Below are positions 54,683 through 64,000 of a stretch of 64,000 bases of DNA, piece after piece. The translations under genes were made by a program, and so were the position numbers. Under the pieces are notes generated by a model, which saw only the letters and a list, made by a program, of their open reading frames with translations, ran no database searches and had not been told where the DNA came from. Positions within the stretch are counted from its first letter, which is position 1; every line of letters begins with the position of its first letter. This DNA is from Lysinibacillus pakistanensis (GTDB taxonomy: Bacteria; Bacillota; Bacilli; Bacillales_A; Planococcaceae), in NCBI GenBank assembly GCA_001312325.1, contig BBDJ01000003.1:124001-188000 (forward strand). The letters run 5' to 3'.

Positions 54683-55913
54683 GTGGCTCAATATGGCACA
54701 TTAATCACGAATATCGGGCTAGCCCAAATTGCCAACGCCCAAATCACACAGTCGAAAGTCGGTCTGGAATATATCGCACTAGGTGATGGGAACGGGGCTC
54801 ACTACGTTCCAACACAAAATCAAACAGCACTGGTTCATGAAGTATGGAGAGGTCCTATTTCAGAGCTTTCCATCGATCCAACCAACGATAACCGCATTGT
54901 AATTGATGCTGTGATTCCAGTAACAGCAGGCGGTTTCACAATTAGAGAGATTGGTATTTTTGACGACAAAAATCAACTAATTGCAGTTGGTCAGTACCCA
55001 GAAAAATACAAGCCTCAGTTAAGTGAGGGAGTATCAGAAGAAACCATTATTCATTTTGTTATCGAGACAAATAACGCTGACGTGGTTAAGTTAACAGTTG
55101 ATCCAACCGTTATTATTGCTTCTCGTCCATATGTGGATAGTAAAGTGGCGCAGGTGCAAACAGAGTTTAATAAACATAAGGCTGAAATTGCGACAACTGA
55201 AAAACCAGGACACGTAATGTTAGTTAATGATCTAATAACAGGTGGTACTGATAAGGCAGCATCAGCCGAAACCGTCAAAACTTTAAATACGAATCAGACT
55301 AACCACACTAATAATACAGGTATTCATGTTACTCCTGAAAAACAAACATCATGGAATAACAAGTTAGATAAAACAGGCGGTACAATTACAGGTAGTCTTA
55401 CAGTAACCAATACCCTTATTGTTGATGGTGTTGATTTAAAGCATTCTGTCAGTGATTTAAAGAGTAAGGTAGCTGCGGCAACCACTGACATGGGCGTACA
55501 GACAAGTCCGACAGCTACAGGCGACCAAATAGCAGCAAACATTAGGCCATTCGAACAGGAGTGCCATATTGGTCTGGGACAGTAGTATATGCAGGGTATA
55601 GGGCTTTTACTTTTGTTAATGGGACACCTACAAATATTGCACATGTGCAATTTACATTGCCGTTTAATCCCAAAGTAGTTGCGATGATGGGTTATCCAAA
55701 TACCACCGTTTCTGAACATAGTATATATGATATAACTTTTGATGGTAATTATTCAGGGACAGTTAAAGTAGCCACTTTTAGTACTACTGAGTATAGCGAC
55801 GCAACGACGAGGAATTATAGAGGAGATATTGTTAACAATGGAAATGGAACATTTACAGTTATATGCCAGTGATGTTTGCAAGTGGTTCATATAAAGTTCA
55901 AGCATTTGGATAA
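54683..55913 (+). CDS. Tail fibre protein
   Basis: ~410 residues from GTG 54683, with indels near 55555 and 55855. The N-terminal DUF3751-like attachment domain (MAQYGTLITNIGLAQIANAQ and GGFTIREIGIFDDKNQLIAV) is followed by a coiled and beta-structured shaft with TGSLTVTNTLIV and a C-terminal tip of ~110 residues. Likely receptor-binding protein. Confidence 0.85.
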
Positions 55914-55927
55914 CAAGGAGGTTTATT

Positions 55928-56224
55928 ATGGGTAGAGTAGATAACAGAGTTTATTACAACGGAGTAAACGGAAATATTATTTTCCAAACTGGAGAAGCAG
56001 AAGGAGATGTAGTTCCACATGATTCAGAGGTAGACTTAGCATTTATAGATGTTCCTTTTGGTTCAATTGATTATTTTAAATCTTATATTTCAAGGATTGA
56101 TAATGAGGGAAATCCAGTGGTTATGCATTATGATATTCATGAAACTGAGGAACAACGTAAAATTAGAGAGCTTGAGGATGCTTTATTATTACACGCAGAA
56201 AACGAAATAGGAGGTATATTATAA
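55928..56224 (+). CDS. Fibre-associated hypothetical protein
   Basis: 98 residues, intact, acidic; follows the fibre gene and overlaps the next start. Similar small proteins after phage fibres act as assembly helpers, but no family was recognised. Confidence 0.55.
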   Translation: MGRVDNRVYYNGVNGNIIFQTGEAEGDVVPHDSEVDLAFIDVPFGSIDYFKSYISRIDNEGNPVVMHYDIHETEEQRKIRELEDALLLHAENEIGGIL

Positions 56225-56382
56225 TGGTCAATCAAATAGTTGTAAAAATAGCAGCAGAACGCATTATATCAGATGGTCTTAATCCAAAAACGAATACAGT
56301 TTATGTTATCGATGACATCACAAATCAGGATTATCGTTTAGCAGTTGAAGATTACATTTTAGAAAATACAGAAGGTGTATAA
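56224..56382 (+). CDS. Small XkdX-position protein
   Basis: 52 residues (MVNQIVVKIAAERIISDGLN...). By position it corresponds to xkdX-like genes near the fibre end; similarity is weak. Overlaps the previous stop. Confidence 0.45.
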   Translation: MVNQIVVKIAAERIISDGLNPKTNTVYVIDDITNQDYRLAVEDYILENTEGV

Positions 56383-56491
56383 ACGCAGTCAATGACTAGC
56401 GTTATTTTTATTGTCTAATATAGCAGGAAATCCTTTCCTTTTGTCGAAAATTCCTATAAGGTGTTGGTTAAAGGAGAGTGAGTGTTAGACT

Positions 56492-56850
56492 ATGCATGAA
56501 GTTAAATATAGCAAAATCAATAATGAATCAGATGAGACATTAGCAATAGGGATAAACTATTTTGATGAAGATATTTGTGCAGTTATATTTGTACAGATAA
56601 AAGAGAAAAAAAATAATTGCTTATTTTCGACCTAAAGTTGCTGAAGAAAAAAAATTTGGGCTTAGATGAAATCCTCAATAATGCAGTTGACAGTACAAAA
56701 GAATCATTTCCTGAATTTTTACCAGAAGCAAAAGGTATTAAGATTTTACGAGAGGAATTTTACAAAATCTTAGCAGAAAATAACTTACTTAAAGAATATC
56801 AAGAAACACTTGAGAGTAAAATTCCTAACGATGTAATTAATAAATTGTAA
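56492..56850 (+). CDS. Hypothetical protein
   Basis: 118 residues after two A-run indels (about 56603-56610 and 56646-56653). Acidic C-terminal helices (LREEFYKILAENNLLKEYQE). No family recognised. Sits between fibre and holin genes. Confidence 0.5.
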
Positions 56851-56879
56851 ACAAAACTATGCTCTTTGATTTATAGAAT

Positions 56880-56912
56880 TTGTAGGACGCGTCATTGACG
56901 TGTCCTTTTTAT
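56880..56912 (+). terminator. Intrinsic terminator
   Basis: GGACGCGTC / GACGTGTCC with a 3-base loop and T tract, just before the holin gene. Confidence 0.75.
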
Positions 56913-56934
56913 TTTGGAAAAAGGAAGGTGTCTT

Positions 56935-57321
56935 ATGGACATTACACAAATTATTCAACATCCGATTTTATCGTTAGTACCAAAGCCAATACTTTATATG
57001 TTTTTAGCTTATTTATTGTTCAAAGTTTTAGATTTTACGACAGGTCTTTTAAAGACTTGGAAAAAGGTTGTCGGGTATAAATCAGCAGTTATGCGTGACG
57101 GTATCATTAGATGGATTGGTGAGTTAGTAGGAATTGTATTTGTAATTATTTTAGATTTAATGTTTGGACTGAATTTTTATTTAACAGGTTTTACATTGGC
57201 TCTGTTCTTATATAAGGAAGGTGGCAGTATTGCAGAAAATCTTCAAACCATTGGAGTAGATATGCCTGGTATTGTTGATGAAACATTAGAGAAGCTGAAC
57301 AAGGAGAGTGAAAGAAAATGA
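56935..57321 (+). CDS. Holin (phage_holin_4_1 / toxin secretion type)
   Basis: 128 residues, intact. Membrane helices at about 18-35, 60-80 and 82-100; KVLDFTTGLLKTWKK and YKSAVMRDGIIRWIGELVGI are the family pattern. Opens the membrane for endolysin at the end of the lytic cycle. Overlaps the endolysin start. Confidence 0.88.
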   Translation: MDITQIIQHPILSLVPKPILYMFLAYLLFKVLDFTTGLLKTWKKVVGYKSAVMRDGIIRWIGELVGIVFVIILDLMFGLNFYLTGFTLALFLYKEGGSIAENLQTIGVDMPGIVDETLEKLNKESERK

Positions 57322-57982
57322 CTAGCGTAACAACAACATGTCGCGATCTTGCTGAGCTATTACCTGCAGCACAAACAGCTTGCCGATTGTTATTCCAGGA
57401 GTGTTTTAAAGCTGGCATTAAAAACATCTTCATTACGGAGACTTATCGAAGCCAAGAACGACAAAAATATTTATACTCTCAGGGGCGCACTAGACCAGGG
57501 CAAATTGTTACCTGGACACTAACTAGCAATCACAAATCACGCTTAGCCTGGGACATTGCTGTAGGTCCTCCACGGTCTTTATATGATGTAACTACACTTA
57601 ATCGAGTAGGATCCATTGCAAGAAAGCTAGGTATTACGTGGGGTGGCGATTGGGTAGGTAGTATTGACCGACCACACTTTGAAGTTAAATCATCGTGGAA
57701 GATGCCAGCAGGCTATAAATTAGGACAAGTGATTGTACCAAGTAATAGCAAAATGCAAGTACAACTAATCGTAGAGGATAAAAAGGAGGAAATCAAAGTG
57801 ACTCAAACATGGAACCCTGGTTCTCCGGCAATGAAAACTGAAACAGAAACTTCGTTGCCTGTGCTGTAAAAGATGGTATTATTCAAGAATCACATTTAAA
57901 GGATTTACAGAATGGTACAATGACCACTGATCGATTAATGGGATTGTATGTTACGATTCAACAAAGACGAAACAATAAATAA
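57318..57982 (+). CDS. Endolysin, M15-type peptidase
   Basis: ~221 residues after one missing A near 57850. The zinc peptidase domain (about 20-135) shows FITETYRSQERQKYLYSQGR, HKSRLAWDIAV and RPHFEV, the SxHxxGxAxD/HxE type ligands with His of SNHKS, Asp of AWDIA and His of PHFEV. The Asn/Thr C-terminal helix may aid targeting. Cleaves wall peptides with the holin. Confidence 0.85.
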
Positions 57983-57986
57983 TATG

Positions 57987-58030
57987 AATACCCAGATACT
58001 CATTTAAAGGTGAGTATCTGGGTATTTTTT
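57987..58030. terminator. Strong bidirectional terminator after lysis genes
   Basis: A 16-bp perfect stem (57988-58003 with 58011-58026; AATACCCAGATACTCA arm) with a T tract. Separates lysis genes from the convergent secreted protein gene. Confidence 0.9.
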
Positions 58031-58033
58031 TGT

Positions 58034-59082
58034 CTAATATTCTCTTACTTCAAATGAAGCAATTTTATCATGTACTACATACTCAGTTACCTTTTTATAT
58101 GGTGAAATTGTTTTTGAAAATTTGAATGTAGAAGTGCCTTGTGCACTATCAAACCAATTTAAGTAATTGTTTAAAACTGCATTCGTTACATCATATTCTT
58201 TAGTTATACCGTTCACCAAAGTGATACTTAAAATAGCACTTGATGATTCACTAATCGGTTTCTTAACAATAACTGTAGCAGTTGCAACTAATTCTGTGTT
58301 TTCTACTTTAGCAGTAATAATAGCTTGACCTTCACGAATAGCAGTTACATTACCATTCTGATCTACAGTAGCAATTGATTCATCACTTGACGACCAAATT
58401 ACTTTTGCTGTATCTGGAGTAACTGTAGCAGTTAGTTGATCTTGGCTGCCTTCTATTAGTTCTAACACATTTCTGTCTAAAGTAATTGATTCAGGTTCAG
58501 AAGGTGTTGATAATTTTTCCATCATTTGAAGTTCAACTATTGCCGTATTAACAGTATTTTTTTGAACTATTGGTACTAATAACATTAATTCTATATTTAT
58601 TATAAAAATTAGTATTTTCGAAAGTGAAACTTTGTTTAGGATTCTTAATCCAATCGTTTCTTGTAAAATTGCTTTGAGAGTCTAATATTATCCATTTAGA
58701 ACCATCCCAAGCTTCAAACGTCCAAGTGTTTGGAAATTGTTCAGGCCATTGCCCCTCATTATGCATTAAATATTTACTAATTGCCTTTGGACTTGTAAAC
58801 TCATAAGCTAGCCAACCTGATTTTTCAGAAGTTCCCCAAGCATAGTATGTTTTCCCACTATGATAGTTGACTACTCCATCAAATGCTTTCCAACTTGGTG
58901 TATTATTACCCCAAGTACTTGAAGAAGATGCTTTACCAAACTCAGATTCATCTGAAGTCATTATCGGAATTAAATTCTCAGAATACCCGTCTTCAGCTTG
59001 TGCATCTTCAACGTTAAAACTTACTAGCGTTAGCATTATTAATGCTAAATAAAGAAAACCATTTTTAAAAAAACTTTATCAC
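58034..59082 (-). CDS. Secreted protein with discoidin-like and Big2 domains
   Basis: ~348 residues from GTG 59082 (GAGGAGG site) after indels at 59067-59073 and near 58557-58563. Signal peptide MIKFFKNGFLYLALIMLTLV, cleavage near AQA. Residues ~35-160 resemble an F5/8 type C (discoidin) carbohydrate-binding fold with WKAFDG and WLAYEF. Residues ~200-285 are a Big2 Ig-like domain (VIWSSSDESIATVDQNG). A surface or extracellular binding protein carried by the prophage, oriented against it, hence likely lysogen-expressed. Confidence 0.75.
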
Positions 59083-59568
59083 TTATGTATCCTCCTCAAA
59101 ATTGTCTAAGGTTATTTCTTTTAATAACCTACAATAACAACTTTAACCATACCTATACTTATTTACCATAATAAAAAAACAGACAACTTTGTTAGTTATC
59201 TGTTCCGTGCTCCATATTAGACTGCTTAGCCTGTTCAATGTCTTTCTCGATATAAACTATGAAGATTATATACAACTAACGTTCTTATTGTTTTGAAGGT
59301 TGACCATAGCGTTCGAGTAGATTGTATGTCAGATGGTGAAGCATTGGGATTGCTTATTTCTGTTGTAAAACGAGCGTAATAAGAGGGGTCCCCTAAAATT
59401 AACATTGTATTTATACTTCTATAATTGAAAAAAATGCTTGAAACAGAACATTTGTTCTGTTATTATGGAAATAAGATTAAATTCTACTATAAAAATGGTA
59501 AAATAGTATTGATTTCCCCTTTATAAAAGTCGACAATAAAAATAAAAGAATAAAAAGGGTGTTTGTTA
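59083..59568. other. Intergenic region with promoter, LexA site and gene fragments
   Basis: About 485 bases. A hairpin at 59178-59204 has its T tract on the minus strand. A short plus-strand coding-like piece ends SDGEALGLLISVVKRA at 59379 and a minus-strand piece ends IEKDIEQAKQSNMEHG near 59205; both lack proper starts and look like relics. The right part holds the SOS-type promoter listed separately. Confidence 0.5.
59438..59466 (+). promoter_or_regulatory. Promoter with embedded LexA (SOS) box
   Basis: TTGAAA (59438-59443), 17-bp spacer, TATTAT (59461-59466). The spacer contains GAACATTTGTTC (59446-59457), a match to the Gram-positive LexA core GAACNNNNGTTC within a longer palindrome CAGAACATTTGTTCTG. 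LexA bound here would block RNA polymerase, so the operon downstream should be DNA-damage induced. Confidence 0.8.
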
Positions 59569-62165
59569 GTGTCAATGAATGTAGATTCTAAGCAATTAGA
59601 AAAATTTGATCTTAAATTTTGGAGACGTGTCGAGGTTTCAATTGATAAAATTCTTGAGATGACTATGCCTGTACTACAGTTTCGATTTAAGCACATGCTT
59701 AATAATACTCCGCTTGTTGAATTAGAAGATTTAGGAGATTTGTTAAGTATTGACTTGAATGAAAAAAATAATAGAGAGGAAAAAATTGATAGTTTTAAAT
59801 CGATATCTCCTGATGTAATAAAAGAGCTTATTATTTTACGAGAATTTTTGAGTAGGAAGAAAAAAACTGTTATGAGATATTATAATTCAATAGCTATAAA
59901 CTACAATAAAATTTATAGGAATTCTCAGATATGTCAGTTATATCAAATGATGAAAGAAAATAAAAATCATATAAATGAAATTTATACTTGGCATCATTGG
60001 GATAGTAAAGGAACAGGAATTCAGTTTTTATTAAATAAAAAAAGTAAGCTTTGAAAAATGTAAAAAGATTCCTACTGAGTTCAAAAAAAGATTTTGTTGA
60101 TTTTATGCACTCCAATTCAAATAAAGAAAATGATTACATTGTATATTCGTATGCAGCACATGAAAAAAATAAGCTTGTGATAATGGTATACCGACAAATA
60201 AATGACGTGATAAAACCGGATTTCGATGAACCTGTTAGGAATAAAGAAGTAGCCCCAATAATGTTTCAAATTGATATTATAGATGGTATTTTAGAAATTA
60301 GATCTAAATTTCAGAAAGAAAAAATTGGAATACAAAAATATATAGAAAAAAACCTTTGTAACTTCATTAACTGAAATAAAGCCTGAATTATTCACTAAAT
60401 ATCAACCAGAAGAAGTAAAGTGCGCTATTTTAGAAGGAATACCACCTAATGGACAAGAAGTTAATGATTTTATTGTTAACAAAATTGTTTTCAGAGGAAG
60501 CCCATTAGTTAATTCACCTAGTCTAATTTTTCTTCTGAGTAATGGAGATGTCTTACCATCAGTAAAAGATGCACATATTAGAGAGTGTATTGATTTAGAA
60601 AGTATTAAAGATATAGAGAGCTTAACATTTAAATCTTCAAAAGTGAGTAGAACAATTAGATCAACAGTATTGGATGAAGGAAATATCATGTTCTCTTTAG
60701 ATGATAGTGGAATCGAATCGAAAATAAAAAAAGAGATAGAAGAAAAGTTTTTCTTGAAATTTGGAATACCGCTAAATAAATTGATTTCAAATTCTAAATT
60801 TATGGCAGGGAAAGCTGACTTAACAGATTACTTAATGACTTTTTCATCGAAAAAAAGAATTTACGGAAATGGAACAAGAAATTTTTAATAATCTAATACA
60901 GGATAAGATTGTTTTTGAAGAATCAGAGCAAAGTATTTCATGCAAGAATCCAGAATGTGACTATAATGATGATACTACCCTTGACTTACAAGAATGCCCA
61001 AGTTGTGGGAATACTGAGCTGAAAATATGTAAATATGACTCACTAAAAATCTCGCTAGACACTGTTAGAACTTTTGTGAAGGAGCTTATTTCTACATTTT
61101 GTAATGAAACAGGGTGGGAATTAAGTAAAGATACAGAAAAAAACTTATAATAAAAATAAGTATAAATTCATTAACTTAGATAACCAACAAACAAACGAAT
61201 CATTACAAATACTAATTCAACAAGGAGCAATACCTAATAGCGTTCTTGAGAAAATAAATCGTACTTTAACCCCTACAGTAATAGTATTTGTTGGGGTTCT
61301 AGAGAAATATTTAGATAAATATAATAATAATTGTATTTTTCCAATAAGTTTCGGCAGAGTTTATAATATGGAAGAATCAAAGAATTTCTTTGGACAAATT
61401 TATACTTCTATAGAACATCGAGCAAAATCTTATTTAACAAGTGTTGCAGGGAAATCATTTGATATATTAGAAGATTTACCGGAACCAGAATTAATCGGGG
61501 ACAAGTATTCACCTTCAGATTTTGAGGATGATGTATTCAATATAATAAAAGATATCTTTCCGAATGCTGAAAAATGGGGCAAAAAAAATGTCAGGAAAAG
61601 AAGTACCTGAAGGAATTTTTGCTTTAACCTATACAGTTCAAGGGGCTGAAGAACAAAAGAAACAGTATGTCTTTTCTTATGATTGCAAATTAAATAAGAA
61701 TTCCAAAGGATATGATTTAGGTAAAGGTGAACAAAGGAAAGCTTACGATTATGTAGAAATGCTAAATAAAATAAAATACATTACGAAATTTAGTAATATT
61801 AAGCAGTTGAGTGCACATATATTTATTTCAAATAACTTTAATAGTAATAATTATGAAACTATGGCAAATCATTTTTATAAAAAGCTTCCTGAAAACTACG
61901 ATACAAGACCGATTTTCTTACCTATCGAGGTACTTACATTTTTACATTCAGAGTATAGAAAGAATTATCGACAAATTCATAATTCAAGGAACATCTTTAT
62001 GGAAGCATTATATCAAACTCTCATTACAGATAAATTAGTTGTTGAAATAGATGATATAAAGAGGTCATGGAACAAGCACTCGACAAAGATCTTGCTGATT
62101 ATTCAGAGCTTGATACTACTAAGGTAACAAAGGATGTAGTTAAAGAACTTTCAAAGAGGGGATGA
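59569..62165 (+). CDS. Large SOS-controlled protein with zinc ribbon and FokI-like nuclease domain
   Basis: Six A-run insertions (60037-60043, 60083-60089, 60346-60352, 60850-60856, 61137-61143, 61581-61588) and one missing A (about 62058) split it. Correcting all seven gives exactly 863 codons from GTG 59569. Residues 1-450 are unlike any family I know. A ribbon near 455-490 has CKNPEC and CPSC. Residues ~675-860 resemble the FokI cleavage domain: VPEG, then SYDCKL, then KGYDLGKGEQRKAYDYVEML, as in FokI PDG / DTK / GYNL..G. Candidate Glu codon 61609, Asp 61681, Lys 61687. Probably an SOS-induced DNA endonuclease, perhaps defensive; function inferred. Confidence 0.65.
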
Positions 62166-62168
62166 ACA

Positions 62169-62609
62169 ATGGATTATCATATAAGAACCTCTGCAGTAGA
62201 TGATTATGAAAAAATATTTATTAAGAATATTGAACAAACGATTAAAAGAATGGTAAATAATAAATTTCTTTTAAAAAAAAGATTATTTCGAATTAAGCAT
62301 TGTTTTTTTTATGAAGACTTCCTTATCACGATTCGGATTGAAGATGGAATAATAACTGAACTTAATAAAAATAGTTATGAATCTTTTATACCTGATTCAT
62401 TTTTAATCAACTTATCAAATGTCGAAAAGTTACCACCAAGATTAAATAGGTATAAGAATCTAGGTTTAGGAAGGTTCAGAAATGAAATTAAACAATCTTT
62501 AAAGCACGGAAAAATAGTAGCAAATAATGAAAATGATGCTTTTTGGCAAGATTACAATATAACATTAAAGATTGATCAAAATATTCATCTTGCAGATGTA
62601 GTAAATTAG
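62169..62609 (+). CDS. Hypothetical partner of the FokI-like protein
   Basis: 146 residues, intact, basic (MDYHIRTSAVDDYEKIFIKN...). It begins three bases after the corrected stop of the large gene and uses a GAGGGG site inside it, so the two are co-translated; a terminator follows. No domain recognised. Could be a specificity, regulatory or protective subunit. Confidence 0.6.
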   Translation: MDYHIRTSAVDDYEKIFIKNIEQTIKRMVNNKFLLKKRLFRIKHCFFYEDFLITIRIEDGIITELNKNSYESFIPDSFLINLSNVEKLPPRLNRYKNLGLGRFRNEIKQSLKHGKIVANNENDAFWQDYNITLKIDQNIHLADVVN

Positions 62610-62637
62610 GATTTATAATTAGGAAAGACACTAACAT

Positions 62638-62673
62638 TATTTAGCCATATCTCAATGGAGATATGGCTTTTAA
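62638..62673 (+). terminator. Intrinsic terminator of the FokI-like operon
   Basis: AGCCATATCTC / GAGATATGGCT with a 4-base loop and T tract. Confidence 0.85.
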
Positions 62674-62768
62674 TTTTACCTAATGTAGGGATGTAGAATT
62701 TATGTTGTTGTGATATCTGATTAATGTAAGATTTCAAATATTTACTTAAAACTAGACTTCAACTAATA

Positions 62769-62812
62769 ATGACCAGGCAATCACAAAAATTTGTGAGCCT
62801 GGTCTTTTTTTG
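62769..62812 (+). terminator. Intrinsic terminator
   Basis: GACCAGGC (62771-62778) and GCCTGGTC (62797-62804) followed by T8; the loop contains a second small palindrome. Lies just upstream of the next SOS promoter. Confidence 0.75.
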
Positions 62813-62860
62813 TTGCTTAATTAAGAACGTTTGTTCTATAATATACACGAACAAATGTTC
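62813..62860 (+). promoter_or_regulatory. Promoter with two LexA boxes
   Basis: TTGCTT (62813-62818) - 18 bp - TATAAT (62837-62842). GAACGTTTGTTC (62825-62836) fills the spacer and GAACAAATGTTC (62849-62860) covers the start region. Two intact LexA cores indicate tight SOS control of the YolD-like operon. Confidence 0.82.
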
Positions 62861-62882
62861 TTACTTTGAGGAGGCGTAAAGG

Positions 62883-63156
62883 ATGGCAGCTAAAACAAAA
62901 ACACCAGCAAAGAAAAAAAGAACCAAAGCACCTAGACCGAGACGAGTTTGATTTAGAAGAAATCGCATACGCATTAACTGAAGCAATAAATGAATCAAAG
63001 TACAAAGCTTTTTCAGTTTATAGAAAGGATGAACTACTCTTAGGTATAGTCACAAAAATGGATGCAAACACTAGATTAATTCACATTAAAGATAAGTACA
63101 GGATTGTCCATAAAGTACATTTCTTAGATATTTTAAGTATTTCTGATGTTGATTAG
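62883..63156 (+). CDS. YolD-like protein
   Basis: ~90 residues after one A-run indel near 62913-62919. A Lys-rich start, then FDLEEIAYALTEAINESKY and a beta C-terminus (RLIHIKDKYRIVHKVHF), the pattern of the YolD C-terminal half. YolD proteins pair with SOS-induced Y-family polymerases in Bacillus prophages; such a polymerase is not seen before the window ends. GAGGAGG site. Confidence 0.65.
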
Positions 63157-63170
63157 TGGAGAGTGATTTT

Positions 63171-63511
63171 ATGATTCATGACCGTGGCAATATGAAATGG
63201 ACAGCGATGATGCTGCCAGAGCATATAAAGTTGATAAAGGAGTGGAAAAAAAAGAGCAATTTTACGATAAAAAGCGAGATTTAACCGAATGGGAGCTTGA
63301 AGAGATTGAGCAAACCATCCAGCGAGCTTTTAAGATGAGAAAACTAATCAAATTAACATTGTGGGATCATAACAAACTATACGATGCAATAGGAGAAATA
63401 ACCGGGACAGATTTATATAAGAAAGAACTACTATTAGATGCTGATTTATCTATAAAACGTATTCAGTTTGACCAGATACAAAAAGCGTCATTGGTAGACA
63501 CAGATGATTAA
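63171..63511 (+). CDS. YolD-like family protein
   Basis: ~113 residues if one A is missing from the run at 63247-63254. MIHDRGNMKWTAMMLPEHIK is the YolD signature start, and a helix plus beta-barrel-like end follow. Second YolD-like gene of this SOS operon; overlaps the next gene. Confidence 0.75.
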
Positions 63512-63845
63512 ACCCGAAGAACGGAGGAATGTACACCAATTTATTTTATTAGAAATGGCCGTTAAATCCTTACAGCACGACTATGGTACATTGGAAAATT
63601 TAAAAATGTCCAAGGTCTATATTAGTGTTGTAGATGATTTATTAAAGCACTTGAGAACTGATTACTATAACAAAAAGCGCTTGTTGGCTAAGCAAAAAAT
63701 AGAGGTAGTGAAGTGGATTCATATAGACCAATATTTTAGCGATGTTGTGTTAAAAACACCTGGGGAAGATGTTGTACTACGTTACGCAAAACAAGCTCTC
63801 AAAAATAAAGTTGAAGAATTGATAATTTATTACTTAAACAAATGA
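63504..63845 (+). CDS. Hypothetical protein of the SOS operon
   Basis: 113 residues, intact, basic and helical (LLEMAVKSLQHDYGTLENLK...). Translationally coupled to the YolD-like gene. No family recognised; co-regulation implies a DNA-damage or phage-induction role. Confidence 0.55.
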   Translation: MIKPEERRNVHQFILLEMAVKSLQHDYGTLENLKMSKVYISVVDDLLKHLRTDYYNKKRLLAKQKIEVVKWIHIDQYFSDVVLKTPGEDVVLRYAKQALKNKVEELIIYYLNK

Positions 63846-63851
63846 CATCAT

Positions 63852-63882
63852 ACAAATGCCACTCATTGTGAGTGGCTAATTT
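63852..63882 (+). terminator. Intrinsic terminator
   Basis: GCCACTC / GAGTGGC with a 5-base loop, then a short T-rich stretch. The remaining ~115 bases to the window end show no supported feature. Confidence 0.65.
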
Positions 63883-64000
63883 TATAATCAGAAAGATTAA
63901 ATTTAATAATATACACGAATACTAAAGTATGGACATCGAGACATTACACCTTATAGCGATTCGTTGTTTTGAACGTATTCGAACGAAATGCATATTTTTA

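Larger units (their letters stand above)
9972..64000. mobile_element. PBSX-like contractile-tailed prophage (left end; right end beyond window)
   Basis: Starts just downstream of sufB with a minus-strand integrase and runs through repressor, early, replication, packaging, head, contractile tail, lysis and right-end cargo genes. Head and tail gene order and protein families follow PBSX (xtm/xkd), with sheath and tube genes showing a myovirus-type tail. No chromosomal gene or copy of the left junction appears before 64000, so attR lies outside the window. The whole set of morphogenesis genes is present; lysogen inducibility cannot be judged because of the many indels. Confidence 0.9.

Noticed and set aside
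63900..64000. Another LexA box near GAACGTATTCGAAC
   Set aside because: The half-sites are direct, not inverted, so it does not fit GAACNNNNGTTC.

Overview
The window looks like a low-GC Firmicute of the Bacillaceae/Planococcaceae type, most like Lysinibacillus. The evidence is AT-rich codon use, strong GGAGG ribosome sites, a GltC-type LysR regulator, the Gram-positive sufCDSUB order, and a PBSX (xkd)-type contractile-tailed prophage. Assignment is from protein recognition only.

About 10 kb of chromosome comes first. Positions 1-3158 hold the end of a glycosyltransferase, a NodB-like polysaccharide deacetylase and a GH18-like lipoprotein, probably an exopolysaccharide operon. A gltC-like regulator (3183-4087, minus) converges on it. 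The Fe-S assembly operon sufC-sufD-sufS-sufU-sufB fills 4719-9971. From just after the sufB stop to the end of the window is one large prophage; its right attachment site is not visible.

The prophage reads in order: integrase, ImmA-type peptidase, repressor, a divergent operator region, Cro-like protein and antirepressor (10.0-13.4 kb). Recombination and replication follow (14.9-20.7 kb: SbcC-like ATPase, Bet, MBL-fold protein, DnaD-like, DnaC-like). Next come small early genes, an HNH endonuclease beside ssb, dUTPase, two DNA methyltransferases and a late regulator (20.7-28.1 kb). After a repeat-rich, GC-rich candidate packaging region with small accessory genes (28.2-31.1 kb) come terminase, portal, MuF protein, scaffold, capsid, connectors, sheath, tube and tail chaperone (31.2-42.9 kb). 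A 5-kb accessory island (42.9-47.9 kb) interrupts the tail genes. It holds an SLH protein, a complete second repressor/Cro/Rha switch, a lipoprotein and small genes. Tape measure, baseplate, fibre, holin and endolysin follow (47.9-58.0 kb). The right end (58-64 kb) carries a secreted adhesin-like protein, a LexA-box-controlled operon for an 863-residue protein with a FokI-like nuclease domain plus a small partner, and a LexA-box-controlled YolD-like operon.

A technical theme runs through everything. Dozens of genes, including housekeeping suf genes, are broken by single-base indels, mostly one extra A in runs of 7-8 A. Removing that base restores normal proteins. I treat these as probable sequencing errors and give the reconstructed gene spans; 'single indel' or 'A-run' in an entry means this. 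The strongest candidate for an undescribed system is the SOS-controlled FokI-like operon at 59.4-62.6 kb. Next are the MuF fusion with a possible toxin/effector tail and the second lysogeny switch inside the tail cluster.
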